Shown here one piece after another: positions 22,221 through 32,717 of a stretch of 64,000 bases of DNA. The stretch comes from Sesamum alatum. Lineage: Eukaryota; Streptophyta; Magnoliopsida; Lamiales; Pedaliaceae. Made by a program: the position numbers and the translations under genes. A model generated the notes under the pieces. That model made no database searches, was not told where the DNA came from, and was given only the letters and a program-made list of their open reading frames with translations. The stretch is taken from NCBI GenBank assembly GCA_034509735.1, contig JACGWO010000011.1, forward strand, positions 17,149,573 through 17,213,572, in the 5' to 3' direction. Numbering within the stretch: the first letter of the stretch is position 1; each line of letters begins with the position of its first letter.

Positions 22221-23430
22221 ATGAATCCCCCGCGCGGTAGAGGAAGGCCTCGTACATGACCAATGGGAGAACCTTAGAACCCTGAACTCCCTCCAATGAA
22301 CAACCCTAATGTTGAACTAGTGAACAACCTGGAGCAACAAGCTCCAAGGACAGCAGATATGGGACCTTTGTTTTCTACCCTCTAACAATTCTTTCAATAT
22401 GCTCAAGGGCAAGCTCCGCGGGCCACTGTACTTGCAACTGACCAAGCTTTAGAGAGATTCCTACACTTCCAACCTCCTGAATTCTTTTGGGAGTGGGATG
22501 ACTACAAAGCGGAGAGTTGGTTGGATGAGATATAGAAGATCTTTAAAGTGTTAAGGTATGATGATGAGGAAAAGATATTGTTTTCTACCTTTTGGTTGGA
22601 GGAGGCAACACACAATTGGTGGTGAGTGATGGAAGCACAATGGCATAGGGAGGAAACTCCCCACACATGGGCCAACTTCGTCAAAATATTCAATGATAAG
22701 TTTGTCCCTTAAGTAGTGCGAGATAAATGAGAACAGGAGTTTATCTGATCTAGGGAAATTGTATTGTTGCTTAATATGAAGCAAAATTTAACAAGCTAAT
22801 CAAGTATGCTCCCTTCATGCTAGATAATGAGTTGAGACGTACGATGAAATATATCATGGTCTTTGCCTAGACGTCCAAATGAGTATCTTGAATTATGGCT
22901 TAACAACTTATACAACAGCAGTAGAGCGGGCCATGGAAGTTGAGGTTGGACTTGTTGAATTAAATCGACTAGAGGAGCGTGTAAAGAGAGCAAGGCCGAC
23001 ACCACCAACTGTGCAAGGCACAAGATTTCGGAAAGGGCCCAATGTTCGGAAAAGACCTCTTGGAACTGTTACAAGGATTCATAATGTGTTTCAATAGAAC
23101 AGGGGTCAGTCGGACAAGGAATATGATGGAAATTGTAAATTGTGGGAGTATAGGTCATACCGCCGATAGTTGTTGGAAAAGGTTGGGGAAGTATGATCAT
23201 TGTGGCAATTACCAACACATAGTTTGAAATTGCCCGATGATGCGAGAGAATACTCAACAACCACAAACACGAGCTCAGCATGATGGTGCAAATAAGCCTA
23301 CAGGAACTGGGAATCAAGTTGGCAAACCTAAGATACATGCACGTGCATTTGCATTGGGAGGAGAAGATGTCACAGATCCGACAATGGTTATTAAGGTATG
23401 ATCTGTATTTCAAATACACTTGGTTGAGTT
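22221..23430 (+). pseudogene. Gypsy gag remnant
   Basis: From ATG 22221 the frame starts MNPPRGRGRPRT and continues through stops as HFQPPEFFWEWDDYKAESWL and EEKILFSTFWLEEATHNWW, the conserved retrotransposon gag core. A degenerate zinc knuckle follows near 23140-23230 (VNCGSIGHTADSCW, YDHCGNYQHIV.NC). There are at least eight in-frame stops, including one replacing Trp after NWW. Confidence 0.7.
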
Positions 23431-23960
23431 TTATTTGATCGGGGAGCCACACATTCATTTTTCGCCTCACATTTTACTCCTTATCTTACCGTTAAAGTTG
23501 AAGGTTTTGCCTTATACCTTTGAGGTAAATATGTCAATGAGGAGTAGTAAGATGATTAATGTTTTATAGAAGTCTTGTGAGGTTAAGATTGATGACTGGA
23601 CGTTTTGAGCAGATTTAATTGAATTACCAATTTTAGGGGTATGATGTCATATTAGGAATGAAATGGTTTAACAAATATAATGTGAATTTTGATTGTCATT
23701 CAAAAATTGTTAAATTTCGTGTTCCGAGGGTGGTTGAGGTAGAATTGATTGGTGAAAACATACCATCCGTTATGAGAATGATTTCCGCCTCAAAGGCTAG
23801 GAAAATACTTCGAAGGGAGGGACAAGGATTCCTAGTTTATCTAATCAGTAAACCTAAGTACAAAACACGTTAGAAGAGATACCCATAGTGTCTGAGTTTC
23901 TGGATGTATTTTCGAGGAGCTAACCTCCTTATCCCCAGATAGAGAAGTAGAGTTTGTAAT
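23431..23960 (+). pseudogene. Gypsy protease remnant
   Basis: One frame reads LFDRGATHSFFASHFTPYL at about 23430, the aspartic-protease active-site region. The usual DSG is DRG, so the flap-side Ser is lost although the catalytic Asp (codon 23437-23439) remains. A following VILGMKWF-like segment and SEFLDVF lead toward reverse transcriptase in shifted frames. Confidence 0.6.
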
Positions 23961-23967
23961 TGAGACC

Positions 23968-24760
23968 TTGCCCAGTGTGTCACTGATCTCTGGAACGCCT
24001 TATCGAATGGCACATACGGAATTGAAGGAGTTGAAGAGTCAGCTCAAGGAGTTACTAGAGAGGGGATTTATTCCTCTGAGCTCTTCACCGTGGAGAGCTC
24101 TTGTCCTTTTTGTCGGGAAGAAAGATGGAACACTTCGAATGTGCATTGACTATAGAGGGTTGAATAGTGTTACCATAAAGAACAAATACCCTTTACCCCA
24201 AATTGACGAACTATTTGACCAATTACAAGGGTCACGAATTTACTCCAAGTTAGATTGGCAAGGATATTACCAGCTGAAGATTCGAGAAGCCGACATCTCG
24301 AAAACTGCATTTAACACGAGGTATGGTCATTATGAATTATGCCTTTTGGGTTGACCAGTGCATCCGCAACCTTCATGGATATGATGCATCGTACTTTCTA
24401 ACCTTATCTGGACCAATTCGTGTTAATTTTTATAGATGACATATTGGTCTACTCTAAGTCCGAGGAGGACCATGAAAATTACCTCCAAATGTTCTACAAG
24501 TAATTCGGGAAAATAAGTTATTTGCCAAATTCAGCAAGTGAGAGTTCTGGATACACGATGTTACTTCTTTGGGTCATGTTATTTCTAGCAATAGACTCTC
24601 CGTAGATCGTTCAAAGATAGATTCTATAGTAGAGTGGAAAAGACCTGAGAACGTAAGAGAAGTCCGTAGTTTCCTTGGGTTAATAGGATATTATCGAATG
24701 TTCGTTCAAAATTTTTGAAGAATAGCTGCACCTTTGACAAAGCTCACTCAAAAGAATAAC
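23968..24760 (+). pseudogene. Gypsy reverse transcriptase remnant
   Basis: The open part (to 24354) reads [20 protein letters not shown], then [20 protein letters not shown] and [20 protein letters not shown], typical gypsy RT fingers and palm. A one-base shift after YGHYEL moves the reading to [17 protein letters not shown] and [10 protein letters not shown] near 24430; FIDD is an accepted form of the catalytic YVDD box. The thumb (VREVRSFLGLIGYYRMFVQNF) is present. Frameshifts and stops prevent expression. Confidence 0.8.
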
Positions 24761-24815
24761 CCTTTTTGTTTGGGATGATGCGTATGACACGAGCTTCCAA
24801 GAACTTAAGAGATGT

Positions 24816-25200
24816 TTGACCACTGCCCCGATACTAGCACTCCCGAATGGGACGGTAAACTTTGTTGTTTACACAGACGCCTCCAAGCAAGGTTTGGGTT
24901 GTGTTCTGATGCAAGATGGAAAGGTAATTGCTTATACCTCCCATCAGTTGAAGCAACACGAGAAAAATTACCCAACACACGATCTAGAGTTGGCTGAGAT
25001 CATATTTTCCTTGGCAAAATGGAAACACTACTTGTACGGAACGACTTTTACAATATGCACGGACTACCAGAGGTTAAAATATTTGTTCTCTCAAAAGGAC
25101 TTAAATATGAGACGAGACGGTGATAGAATTTTTAGATGATTATAATTGTACAATTTAATACCACCCCGGCAAAGCAAATATTGGAGCAGATACCTTAAGC
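24816..25200 (+). pseudogene. Gypsy RNase H remnant
   Basis: The frame reads [59 protein letters not shown] and [13 protein letters not shown]. The first catalytic Asp (YTDAS), the Glu (LELAEI) and the later Asp (CTDYQ) of gypsy RNase H can all be seen. The normal TDH(K/Q)SLKY has become TDYQRLKY. The frame breaks at 25139, and the normal end follows in another frame (GADTLSR-like, near 25190). Confidence 0.75.
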
Positions 25201-25295
25201 CGAAAACTTACTAATAAAAGGGCCCTGCACTTAGACGAACAGGACAACTCGATGCACTGAGAGATGAAGAGAACGTCAAATTTTCTCACGTAAGT

Positions 25296-26470
25296 GTGCT
25301 GTCGAAAATCGTAGTAGACATCAAGGAGTTCCTTTATAGGGACGAGGAGATTCAAAAGTTGAAGAAATTAGTAGGAAAACGATCTAACTCTGATTTTATG
25401 ATTGACCATGATGGCGTCTTGAGATTTCGGGGTAGGCTCTGTGTTCCACGAAAGGAGGGAATAAAAGATAAACTATTGAAGGAGACTCATCAATCACATT
25501 ATACTATGCACCTAGGTGGGAATAAGATGTATCAAGATTTGAAGCACCATTACTGGTGGAACAACATGAAGAGAGACATTGTTGGGTACATCCAGAAATG
25601 CTTGATATGTCAACAAGTTAAGGAGGAACATCAACGACCTACAGGGCTACTTCAACCACTACCTATCCCTGAGTGCAAATGGGAGTCACTTACTATCAAT
25701 TTTGTTACCGGATTCCCTACTACAAGGAAAGGTCATAACGCTATTTGGGTCATCATCGATCGCTTAACCAAATCTGCTCACTTCATTGCCATCAAGAAGT
25801 CGTGGCCAGTGACAAAGTTGGCAGAAACTTATGTCAAGAAGATTGTCAAACTACATGGAGTTCCTATTAATATCATTTCTGATCATCATCCTCGGTTCAC
25901 ATCCCGGTTGTGGCAACGATTACAAGATCATTTCGGGAGCAAACTACAATTTAGTACAACAACCCATCCACAAACCGACGAGCAGTCTGAAAGGACTATA
26001 TTGATAGAGGAAGACATGTTGCGAGCGTGTGCATTAGATTTTGAGGGTAGTTGGAAGAAGCATCTTCCTTTAATAGAATTTGCGTATAATAATAGTTACG
26101 AATCAACTATCCAGATGGCGCCCTATGAGGCGCTTTATGGAAGGAAATGCGGATCACCACTCCATTGGGATTTAGATGACCACAAACAACCGAAGGGCGA
26201 TGATAGACAAAATATACTACAGCCAGAATTAATACAAGAAGCAATTGATAAGGTACGTCTTATACAACAAAGAATTCAGACTGCTCAAGCAAAGCAGGAA
26301 AGCTATGCTGATAATCGGAAAAGAGATTTAGAGTTTTCTGTTGGCGATAAAGTATTCCTCAAAGTATCCCTAGAAAGGGAATTGCACGATTCAGCAAGCG
26401 AAATAAGTTGATGCCAAGACACATTGGACCCTTCGAGATTGTAAGATGTGTCAACAAAGAAGCATATAAT
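25296..26470 (+). pseudogene. Gypsy integrase, long open frame, catalytic site changed
   Basis: A 371-codon frame (25296-26411) holds the HHCC zinc domain (HQSHYTMHLGG...KCLICQQVK) and the integrase core. The first catalytic Asp of the D-D-E triad, normally in a DFVTG motif, is Asn here (TINFVTGFP). The second Asp (IISDHHPRF) and the Glu (QTDEQSERTI) remain. The C-terminal part (YADNRKRDLEFSVGDKVFLK) ends after a frameshift; RHIGPFEIV follows in another frame to about 26470. No chromodomain or 3' LTR is present. Confidence 0.85.
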
Positions 26471-26484
26471 CTAATTAAAAGGGA

Positions 26485-27676
26485 AGCCCATGTTTCATTA
26501 AATCCATAAATTTAATTTATGAACTTAAGCCCGATTAATCCAATTAATCCATAAAGGCTTAAATCTCCAAGAAGTATAATTTAATCATATTAAATTAAAC
26601 CTTCTCCCTGAATTAATTCCAAATTAATTCCTTTCACATCCGTTGTCACTCTTTAGGTTCACCATCTGCTAGACTTGGACCTATTTCTCGTTATCTCATA
26701 ACCAAAGTGGTCCGTTACCACAGGTGGCCGTCCCCAACGGTCCATGGCACTAGAGACTAGGTGAATTTGTGGCGTGAACATTTAGGCTTCGAGTTACATA
26801 CAGGTAATCCTACTGTCATCTATCTCCCGGCCTTAGTCTAGGGCTTGGAATAGGATGTCGGTTCCCATCCTTTGACTTAGGCATCTATGCTTCCAACTTG
26901 AGATAGGTTTAACTCTATGATTGACGTAGAAAATCCTTTCCCACTCAATCAAGTGCTACGACTGTAGACTTTGAGAGCTTAAACCATCTCAGAGCGCATA
27001 GGAGATCTCACTGTGATAATCTTTGACAGGGGACAAATCCTATCTTGGAATCTAACATCCTCTCCACGTACTCCGACTGCACTGAACAAGGCTTATGATG
27101 GCCATGGCTTATGACACGATCACCGCTTGCCAGATTCAAGATACAATCTTCGTATGTAATCGGCTATATGATTGCTCAAGTCTAAAGACTAATCCTGTAC
27201 TATCGGAACTGGGAATACGAGTCATATCGGCCAAGCCCGTGTGGCTTCCACATGACGATTCCCTCGAGTCACCTAAGTCACCCGACACTAATATTGCATA
27301 GACGTCCAACGTCTATCACCGATGAAACACGATACTCATCCAATGAATACAATTCTTAGTACGAGTCTCTATAGGACCCTGGGTACCCAATCTCGAGGTC
27401 CTCGACTTGGAGTGTTTCAGACCTATCTACAGAAGTTGGTTCCATGACTGCCAACCTATGCACAGTCCAACTTCTCAGATTCATATGTCTGATCTGTGGG
27501 CATTTGTTGTGACATTGAAACGACGTTCAACGCTAGCAATAAGCACAACAAACTCATCGTTGCCAATGATGAATCCTTACTACATTCATGAACATAAAAT
27601 TACTCTCGTTTAAAGATTGATGAATGGTTCTTAGAACAGCCAACCACATTGACTTTCTGGTCACCTATTCTAACAA
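26485..27676 (-). repeat. Truncated copia LTR fragment
   Basis: On the minus strand it starts TGTTAGAATAGGTGACCAGA at 27676. It shares the ordered landmarks of the solo LTRs at 38781-45945 and 50789-52913: GGTTCC(C/A)ATCC, CTAGAGACTAGGTGAA, GGTCCATGGCACTAGAG and TCTTTAGGTTCACC. It runs about 1.2 kb of the usual ~2.1 kb and ends where gypsy pol ends, so the inner end was lost by deletion or recombination. Open frames inside are chance. Confidence 0.75.
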
Positions 27677-27719
27677 GTGTAACAACCATTGCCGTCCACT
27701 GCTAAGAGGGCTTAGGAAA

Positions 27720-28840
27720 TGGGAGAATTCAGAGGCTTGTATATTGGAGCTCCTATCTGAGAGGGAAACTTTTTGTCCCGAGATTCAACCTTCGTCTTCT
27801 TGACATAGCCCTCTTCCTTCTTTTCTTGCCGACTCTCCATTTTGGACATCCGAGCTTCCTCCATGTTGATGTACTTAGCCGTTCTAGCCAGAAGGCTGTC
27901 AAACTTTGACCTCCTGGGTGGCCGCCGGGACCTCTGAGGCCACGGTGTTGAATCGATACAAGTAATCCCTCAAGGACTCAGATGCCTTTTGCTTTAAAGC
28001 AAAGAGGCTGAGGAAGGTCTTATAGTACTTCCAATTGCTGGAAAAACTTGTGTAGGAACAATGAGCGAAATTATAAGAGGCTTCCTTCTGACCCCGCCGA
28101 CAGCTGATTGAACCACTTCAGAGTGGCCCGGGCAAACTTGGTAACAAATACCAATCATTTGATCCCGTCTGTGTATCTATGTAAGAGAGGTCACATTTTC
28201 GAAGCGGGACGGAAGCTCCTGCGGGTCTGTAATGCCATCATACTCCGCAATGATGGGGGTATGGCCATTTGGCGGTAACTCATCCGCCTTAACCCCCTCG
28301 CAGGGATACCCCCTTGCCCTCCATGGGAATTCCTATCATCTTGTGCTGGACGTCCTGCAAACTTTTCTGCAAACACTCCAACCGGTCATCCCAACGGGGA
28401 GGAGCCTCATTCCGCACTTGGGGTGGGGGGGGGGGGGGGGAAGGGGGAGGAGCAACCACCTCTCCTGGCTGAACAGGGGGGCCCTTGGCGGGAGGGACAA
28501 CATTCGCCTCCCCCGGACCGCCAGCAACCAGGGGGACCTCCTGAAGGTGAGGGGCCACAGTCACCACAGGAGCTACCGTCGTTGTCGTTAACTGCGTCTG
28601 GACTGCAGCTGTAATCATCCGTTGGATTGCTGCCAACAGCTTTGGCTATATCCTATCCAAGGAGGCGTCCGATGAAGTGCTATCACGAGGTGGATCTGAC
28701 GGGGGATTGGCGGGGACAGATGGCCCAACGTCATCTTGCACAGGGGCCAAAGGGGTGCCCGTCAGCACCTACAGTGTATGAGAGTCAGCAACAACATTGA
28801 CTGCCTTCTACTTGTCAAGTCCATTGTTGGAAGCGTCCAT
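27720..28840 (-). pseudogene. Gypsy gag remnant with polyproline run
   Basis: The reading starts MDASNNGLDK at 28840. An open segment 28636-28289 contains AAIQRMITAAVQTQLTTT and a proline tract (PPPSPPPPPP) encoded by the poly-G run on the plus strand near 28424-28446. Downstream, in broken frames, gag-core pieces read RSLFLHKF and KASESLRDYLYRFNTVASEV. Stops are frequent. It can only be a relic. Confidence 0.65.
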
Positions 28841-28886
28841 AATTCTCACGTCTTAGTTCTCTGTTCCCACAGACGGCATCACTTAA

Positions 28887-29638
28887 TGTGAGCAAAATCT
28901 ACTCAATTAGAGAAATAACTTTGGGCCAGAATTTCCAAGTCGAACCCTAAATAATGCGAGGAAAGGGGGTTTGCAAAAAAAAAAAAGCATTAACACTCCA
29001 ACGCTCAAGTTAGTAATTTGTCATAAAAAAAAGATGAAATGAAAGCACAACGAGAATGAAGAAGATAATCGTGTTAATAGCATGAAACAATTGTGTGGTA
29101 TGTGAGCTTGTGAATACGTTACCCATTTAAGGGTGAAGACTTGGTATTTATAGGTGCAAGAGTCCTCTCGGGCTGAGAGGTCTAATAGGGCTACGACTCT
29201 TTAGAAGGTGCTCGAGAGGGGACTCCTTGATTTTGGTGGAATTAACGGATAACTCCCCCACAAATGCTGATTAGGCTTGCGGATAAGGATGCCTATCTCC
29301 GCCTCACGTCTTTCTTGGAATTCGGGTATCCCTCCACGTCGATTGGTGACATGGGCGTCTACCACCTTGTTGGCAGACTTCGTGGCCTTCGGGCTGGGAT
29401 GTTATGCATCATGAGCTGGGTTGGCCCAACTGAGGCTGATCACGCTCCTGGGCCTTGCTTCTCATTTGGACCAAACAGAGGCGTGGGCTCTCCTCTCTGG
29501 CCTTTATGACCATTTCATCCATTTGGGCCTGTGCCTTCCGCCTTGGGCCATCCAGATCCGGGGCAAGGTTACGGACTTTGACAATCCTGGGCCTAGCCCA
29601 TTGGGCTTGGACCAGACCTGCTCGATTTAGCCCTATCA
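28887..29638 (-). repeat. 5' LTR of the second gypsy
   Basis: On the minus strand it runs from TGATAGGGCTAAATCGAGCA to TTTTGCTCACA, with a TATA box CCTATAAATACC at about 29144-29155. It is distinctly GC-richer than the surroundings and full of GGCCCA/TGGGCC-like motifs. No partner LTR is in the window. Confidence 0.6.
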
Positions 29639-30565
29639 AATTTATTTTTCACTTGCATGGTTTGACAAATAAGTGAATTAAAATAAAATGAACTCCAAAT
29701 ACTTTAGGATTATAAAAATAAAAAGAGCTCGATGAGCAAGTGGAACTAGAATTAGACAAAGTTTCGACAAAGAGTAGTTTTGGTATATTAAAAATCCCTT
29801 TAATTTTTTTTTTCAGAAAGCAATTTATACTAAGGGTAAAATGAATATTTTAAACTTAAAAATTAAAGGAGTTAGAAGGTCAAAGTTTTTTTTGGAAGGT
29901 TTTAATACTTTATGGGGGTAATTGTTGTGGGATGGATACTTCAGGAGTGGTAACTGTATTTAATCTAAATGAGTCTGGGTTTAGGTATTGCCAGCAATGA
30001 CAAACCTAACCTGTCCGACCTATGGTTAGGTTAAGGGGTGAAATAGGATTACTACTTGAAAAGAAAAAAAAAATTAATTACCTCACTAACACCCGATTAC
30101 CTCACTTGACATTTGAGTGCCAAAATAATAAGCACGAGGGCCACTTGCAATATTTTTATTAAAATTATTTCAGTGTAATGCCCAAAAATAAGTTTATAAA
30201 TTTATTCTTCTTCAAAAGTACTAACATTGAGCTTATCAATACATGACTAATTCAATATTAATTTATTAACATCATAAGTTAATAAAGTTTGAAGTCAAAT
30301 TGATCGATATATTTTACAATAGAAAGTATTAAAGTAACATATCGTATTATTAATAGTCAAAGATATTTTTTTTATTTTCATTTAATTTAAAGAATTATCA
30401 CGAAAATAGAGAGTAAGTGTAAGTTGCTTTAATTTTGGCGTAATTTATGAAGATGGCATATTTTAGGGGAGTAAAATATATTATTTATAACCCTAAAATA
30501 TATGAATGTTAGATTTGAAAATAGTTATGCAAGAAATAAGCCCTATCTGCCTACTTCCAAATACA
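29639..30565. other. AT-rich spacer upstream of the snoRNA unit
   Basis: AT-rich DNA with a local palindromic CCTAACC...GGTTAGG near 30008-30035. No gene or transposon end was recognised. Confidence 0.5.
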
Positions 30566-30660
30566 CGGGCTCTAATATCATACGCCGCCAGCCCACTTTA
30601 AAGAAGAGCATCAGAAACCCTAAACCCTAGCTTAGTTTTCTCACCGCCTCTGTCTATAAG
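30566..30660 (+). promoter_or_regulatory. Promoter with site II, tandem telo-box and TATA-like box
   Basis: A TGGGCT site II element (minus strand, 30590-30595) is followed by a doubled telo-box AAACCCTAAACCCTAG (30615-30630) and a TATA-like TATAAG at 30655-30660. In plants, telo-boxes with site II elements mark promoters of ribosomal-protein and snoRNA genes and tie expression to growth. Placed 105 bp before the first snoRNA, the block fits a dedicated promoter for the downstream cluster. Confidence 0.75.
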
Positions 30661-30765
30661 TACCAACATGTTTTCGCCAGACCTCAATGCGCCGCAGCAC
30701 ACAGTCATTTCAATTGTTCATCTTCTTTTCTTTTGTTAATTAAATTTTTTCTGGGGTTGCAGATG

Positions 30766-30870
30766 TTTGGGCGATGATGAGTGATTTGTATAGGTCTCGT
30801 TCGTCGTAATGGCATTTTCTATGCCTTGCCGACCATCCTGTTATATCACCACCCATAAACTGAGTCCATC
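30766..30870 (+). ncRNA. C/D-box snoRNA guiding 18S rRNA (U33-like)
   Basis: Box C ATGATGA is at 30774-30780 and box D CTGA at 30860-30863. The flanking GGGC/GTCC bases can form the terminal stem. Just before box D, CACCACCCATA (30847-30857) is antisense to the 18S rRNA segment UAUGGGUGGUG. By the box D+5 rule the target is the U in UAUGGG, the site known for the U33 family. It is long for a C/D snoRNA (about 100 nt). The role is 2'-O-methylation of rRNA in the nucleolus. rRNA sequences are from memory. Confidence 0.72.
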
Positions 30871-31073
30871 ATTTCGTTCTCACTTTCTCTCTGTTCTGAA
30901 TTTTACATCGAGTATGTAATTTTTGTATTTTTTGATTTTTACCTTGATTTCTGATGTTGGTTCGTTCTTGGTTCTGTTTGATTGTTGGTTTTTTGTTTTG
31001 GGTTTAATTGTAGATTTATGGGTTCGTTTTCTTCTTCTAGATCTGTGTGAAGCGATTGTTCTGTAAATTTTGA

Positions 31074-31153
31074 AGCTGCCAATGATGAGTTATGTGGTAT
31101 TCATGAATGATCTCTGATTACAACAAAACTACTGCCTTCCTTCTGAGGCTTTG
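31074..31153 (+). ncRNA. C/D-box snoRNA with 18S rRNA guide
   Basis: Box C ATGATGA is at 31082-31088, a D'-like CTGA at 31114-31117 and box D CTGA at 31143-31146, with GCC/GGC bases closing a short terminal stem. The guide CTGCCTTCCTT (31132-31142) directly abuts box D and is antisense to AAGGAAGGCAG of 18S rRNA. The D+5 rule points to the A in AAGGA. The length (about 75 nt) is typical. The guide before D' was not matched to any rRNA segment I remember. Confidence 0.82.
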
Positions 31154-31328
31154 TTTTTAACCCCAATTAATTTTCATGTTTTTTCATTTGCATACTAGTT
31201 GCTGAATACGTGGTAACAGTATTATTGCTTAAAATTGCTGTTTTGTGCTGTTCTGTTCTTTTTAGCCATTGATCTTTTATTAGTTTCTAGCTGCAGAAAG
31301 TCTTTTATAATATCTTGGATACTTAAAT

Positions 31329-31420
31329 TGGGGGTCAAGTGATGATCAGATGCATAGTTCAAATGATTCTTTTGTGATTATAAAACTTTTTAGTCTTTCG
31401 CTCCTATCTGATGACTCCTA
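31329..31420 (+). ncRNA. C/D-box snoRNA with 25S rRNA guide
   Basis: Box C GTGATGA is at 31339-31345 and box D CTGA at 31408-31411. A strong terminal stem forms between GGGGTCA (31331-31337) and TGACTCC (31412-31418), with one G-U pair. The guide TAGTCTTTCGCTCCTAT (31391-31407) ends exactly at box D and pairs over 17 positions (one G-U) with AUAGGGGCGAAAGACUA of 25S rRNA. D+5 targets the second G of AUAGG. This is the most convincing of the four. Confidence 0.88.
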
Positions 31421-32628
31421 CATGCCTTTGTTATCATTCGTTAAATCGGAGTTCCACTTCTTTCTTTGACATTGCATTTCCTTTTCTTTTTATGGATAAC
31501 ACTCTTTTTTCTTGGGCATTAGGATAAGTTTTAGAATTTAATTACGAGATCATGTGCAGTACGTGCTGCTAAATTTATCTGCGTTGTTCAGTTAAGACTT
31601 ATGAATTCTGTCGTAAAAGTATATATGGATTCTTGCTACTTAGTGGCCAATGATTATACTTTATCTCAAAGACAAGCATATGTCTGAATCATTTTATGTG
31701 GGCAGTCTAATCTTCTCAATGAGGCCGCTAGTTTATAATGTTGCTATATTCTTTGTGTTTGATATGTTCTGATGCAATAAGTTAGGCTGTGGCAGGTGTT
31801 TTTCTTTCCTATTGTCTACAAATATTAGAGGCCGAGATGACTAGTGCTTTAATTTCTTTCTGACACCTCTTGTATGAGAAGGGCCTTAACAGTCCTTCAT
31901 TGAGCACAGAAAGCAACTATCTGAGCCTCATATGTTTGATCTTTTCTTGGTTGGGTATTTATTAAATTACAAGAAATTTTGATTTTTCATGCAACCTGGT
32001 TCCTGCTTGAATTAGTAAATATTTGAGAAGCCGTAATTTATTTATTTTGATATCTTATAAATCTATCTTTGCATAAGCTCCGTGCGTGCTCTGAGTGGAA
32101 TTTCAGGCAACCCCCTTCTGTTGAACAAGTTGGGAAGGGTGGTGTTAATCTGCTCATAGATCAAGCAGCTTTTGCTCTTCAGACTTGCTGAGTATTTCCT
32201 TGAAGCTGGTCTAGTAAGCTCAAGTACATTTCATTTGTTGTTGTATGCCAATCATCTCTTGTAATTATCATTTTTTCTTCAAATGCTTGAACATGAAGAG
32301 CTAGATGTTCAACACTTTACAAAATCAGTGCCTTTTAATAAATTCAACATATTTCAGCATCTTTATGTTTGTGTAATTTGTTCATTGTCATGTTGAATGC
32401 TTATTAAGATGTTTTTATGTGATATGTTATGAAGAAGCTTCGCAATCTGGTTGACAGGATATACTTTGTGCCTTTCAACTCGTTCCCTTGAAGCAAAAGC
32501 ATCCGTGTTGCTCTTTTTTTTGTATCTCCATAGTTTTAATTTTGTCTTTGGAGAACACTGGGGCAGCTACATCGCATATGAATAACTGGCATTGTTCATA
32601 AGAATTTCCAATGTTTTCATTGAGGTTT

Positions 32629-32717
32629 TGGAACAACGATGATGAGTACTACAGACCTGTAATGATTGCGGATATGATCGCAATTATTATGAACATCTAA
32701 GGGACTGAGTTGTTTCG
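32629..32717 (+). ncRNA. C/D-box snoRNA with 18S rRNA guide
   Basis: Box C ATGATGA is at 32639-32645 and box D CTGA at 32705-32708. AACAAC before box C and GTTGTT after box D form a six-pair terminal stem. The guide AACATCTAAGGG (32692-32703) is antisense to CCCUUAGAUGUU of 18S rRNA, ending one base before box D. D+5 targets the first U of CCCUUAG. It lies 1.2 kb after the third snoRNA, so further members may have been missed in between. Confidence 0.82.

Larger units (their letters stand above)
15204..26470 (+). mobile_element. Ty3/gypsy retrotransposon, 3' end lost, with nested element
   Basis: Order on the plus strand: a 2.26 kb 5' LTR, a degenerate initiator-Met primer-binding site, leader with a small coiled-coil-like frame, gag, protease, reverse transcriptase, RNase H and integrase. 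All domains carry stops or frameshifts except a 371-codon integrase frame. A 3.5 kb LTR element sits in the leader at 17689-21223. The 3' end is lost: gypsy sequence stops near 26470 and a minus-strand copia LTR fragment follows. Lineage is likely a chromovirus, but no chromodomain remains to confirm this. Confidence 0.85.
27690..29638 (-). mobile_element. 5' end of a second gypsy element (minus strand)
   Basis: Reading leftward: a 752-bp LTR (29638-28887), a primer site of the GCCGTCTGTGGGAAC type (28863-28880), a gag ATG at 28840 and a decayed gag to about 27720. Pol and the 3' LTR are missing; a copia LTR fragment abuts at 27676. The primer site and proline-rich gag suggest the Tat/Athila side of gypsy, unlike the element at 15204-26470. 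Confidence 0.7.

Noticed and set aside
28232..28614. GC-rich plus-strand frames
   Set aside because: Antisense shadows of the minus-strand gypsy gag and its polyproline tract.
31793..31895. Pre-miRNA call for the AGGTGT...ACACCT hairpin
   Set aside because: The paired arm is only ~6 bp with a large unpaired loop, too weak for a plant miRNA precursor; kept only as a low-interest structured-RNA lead.
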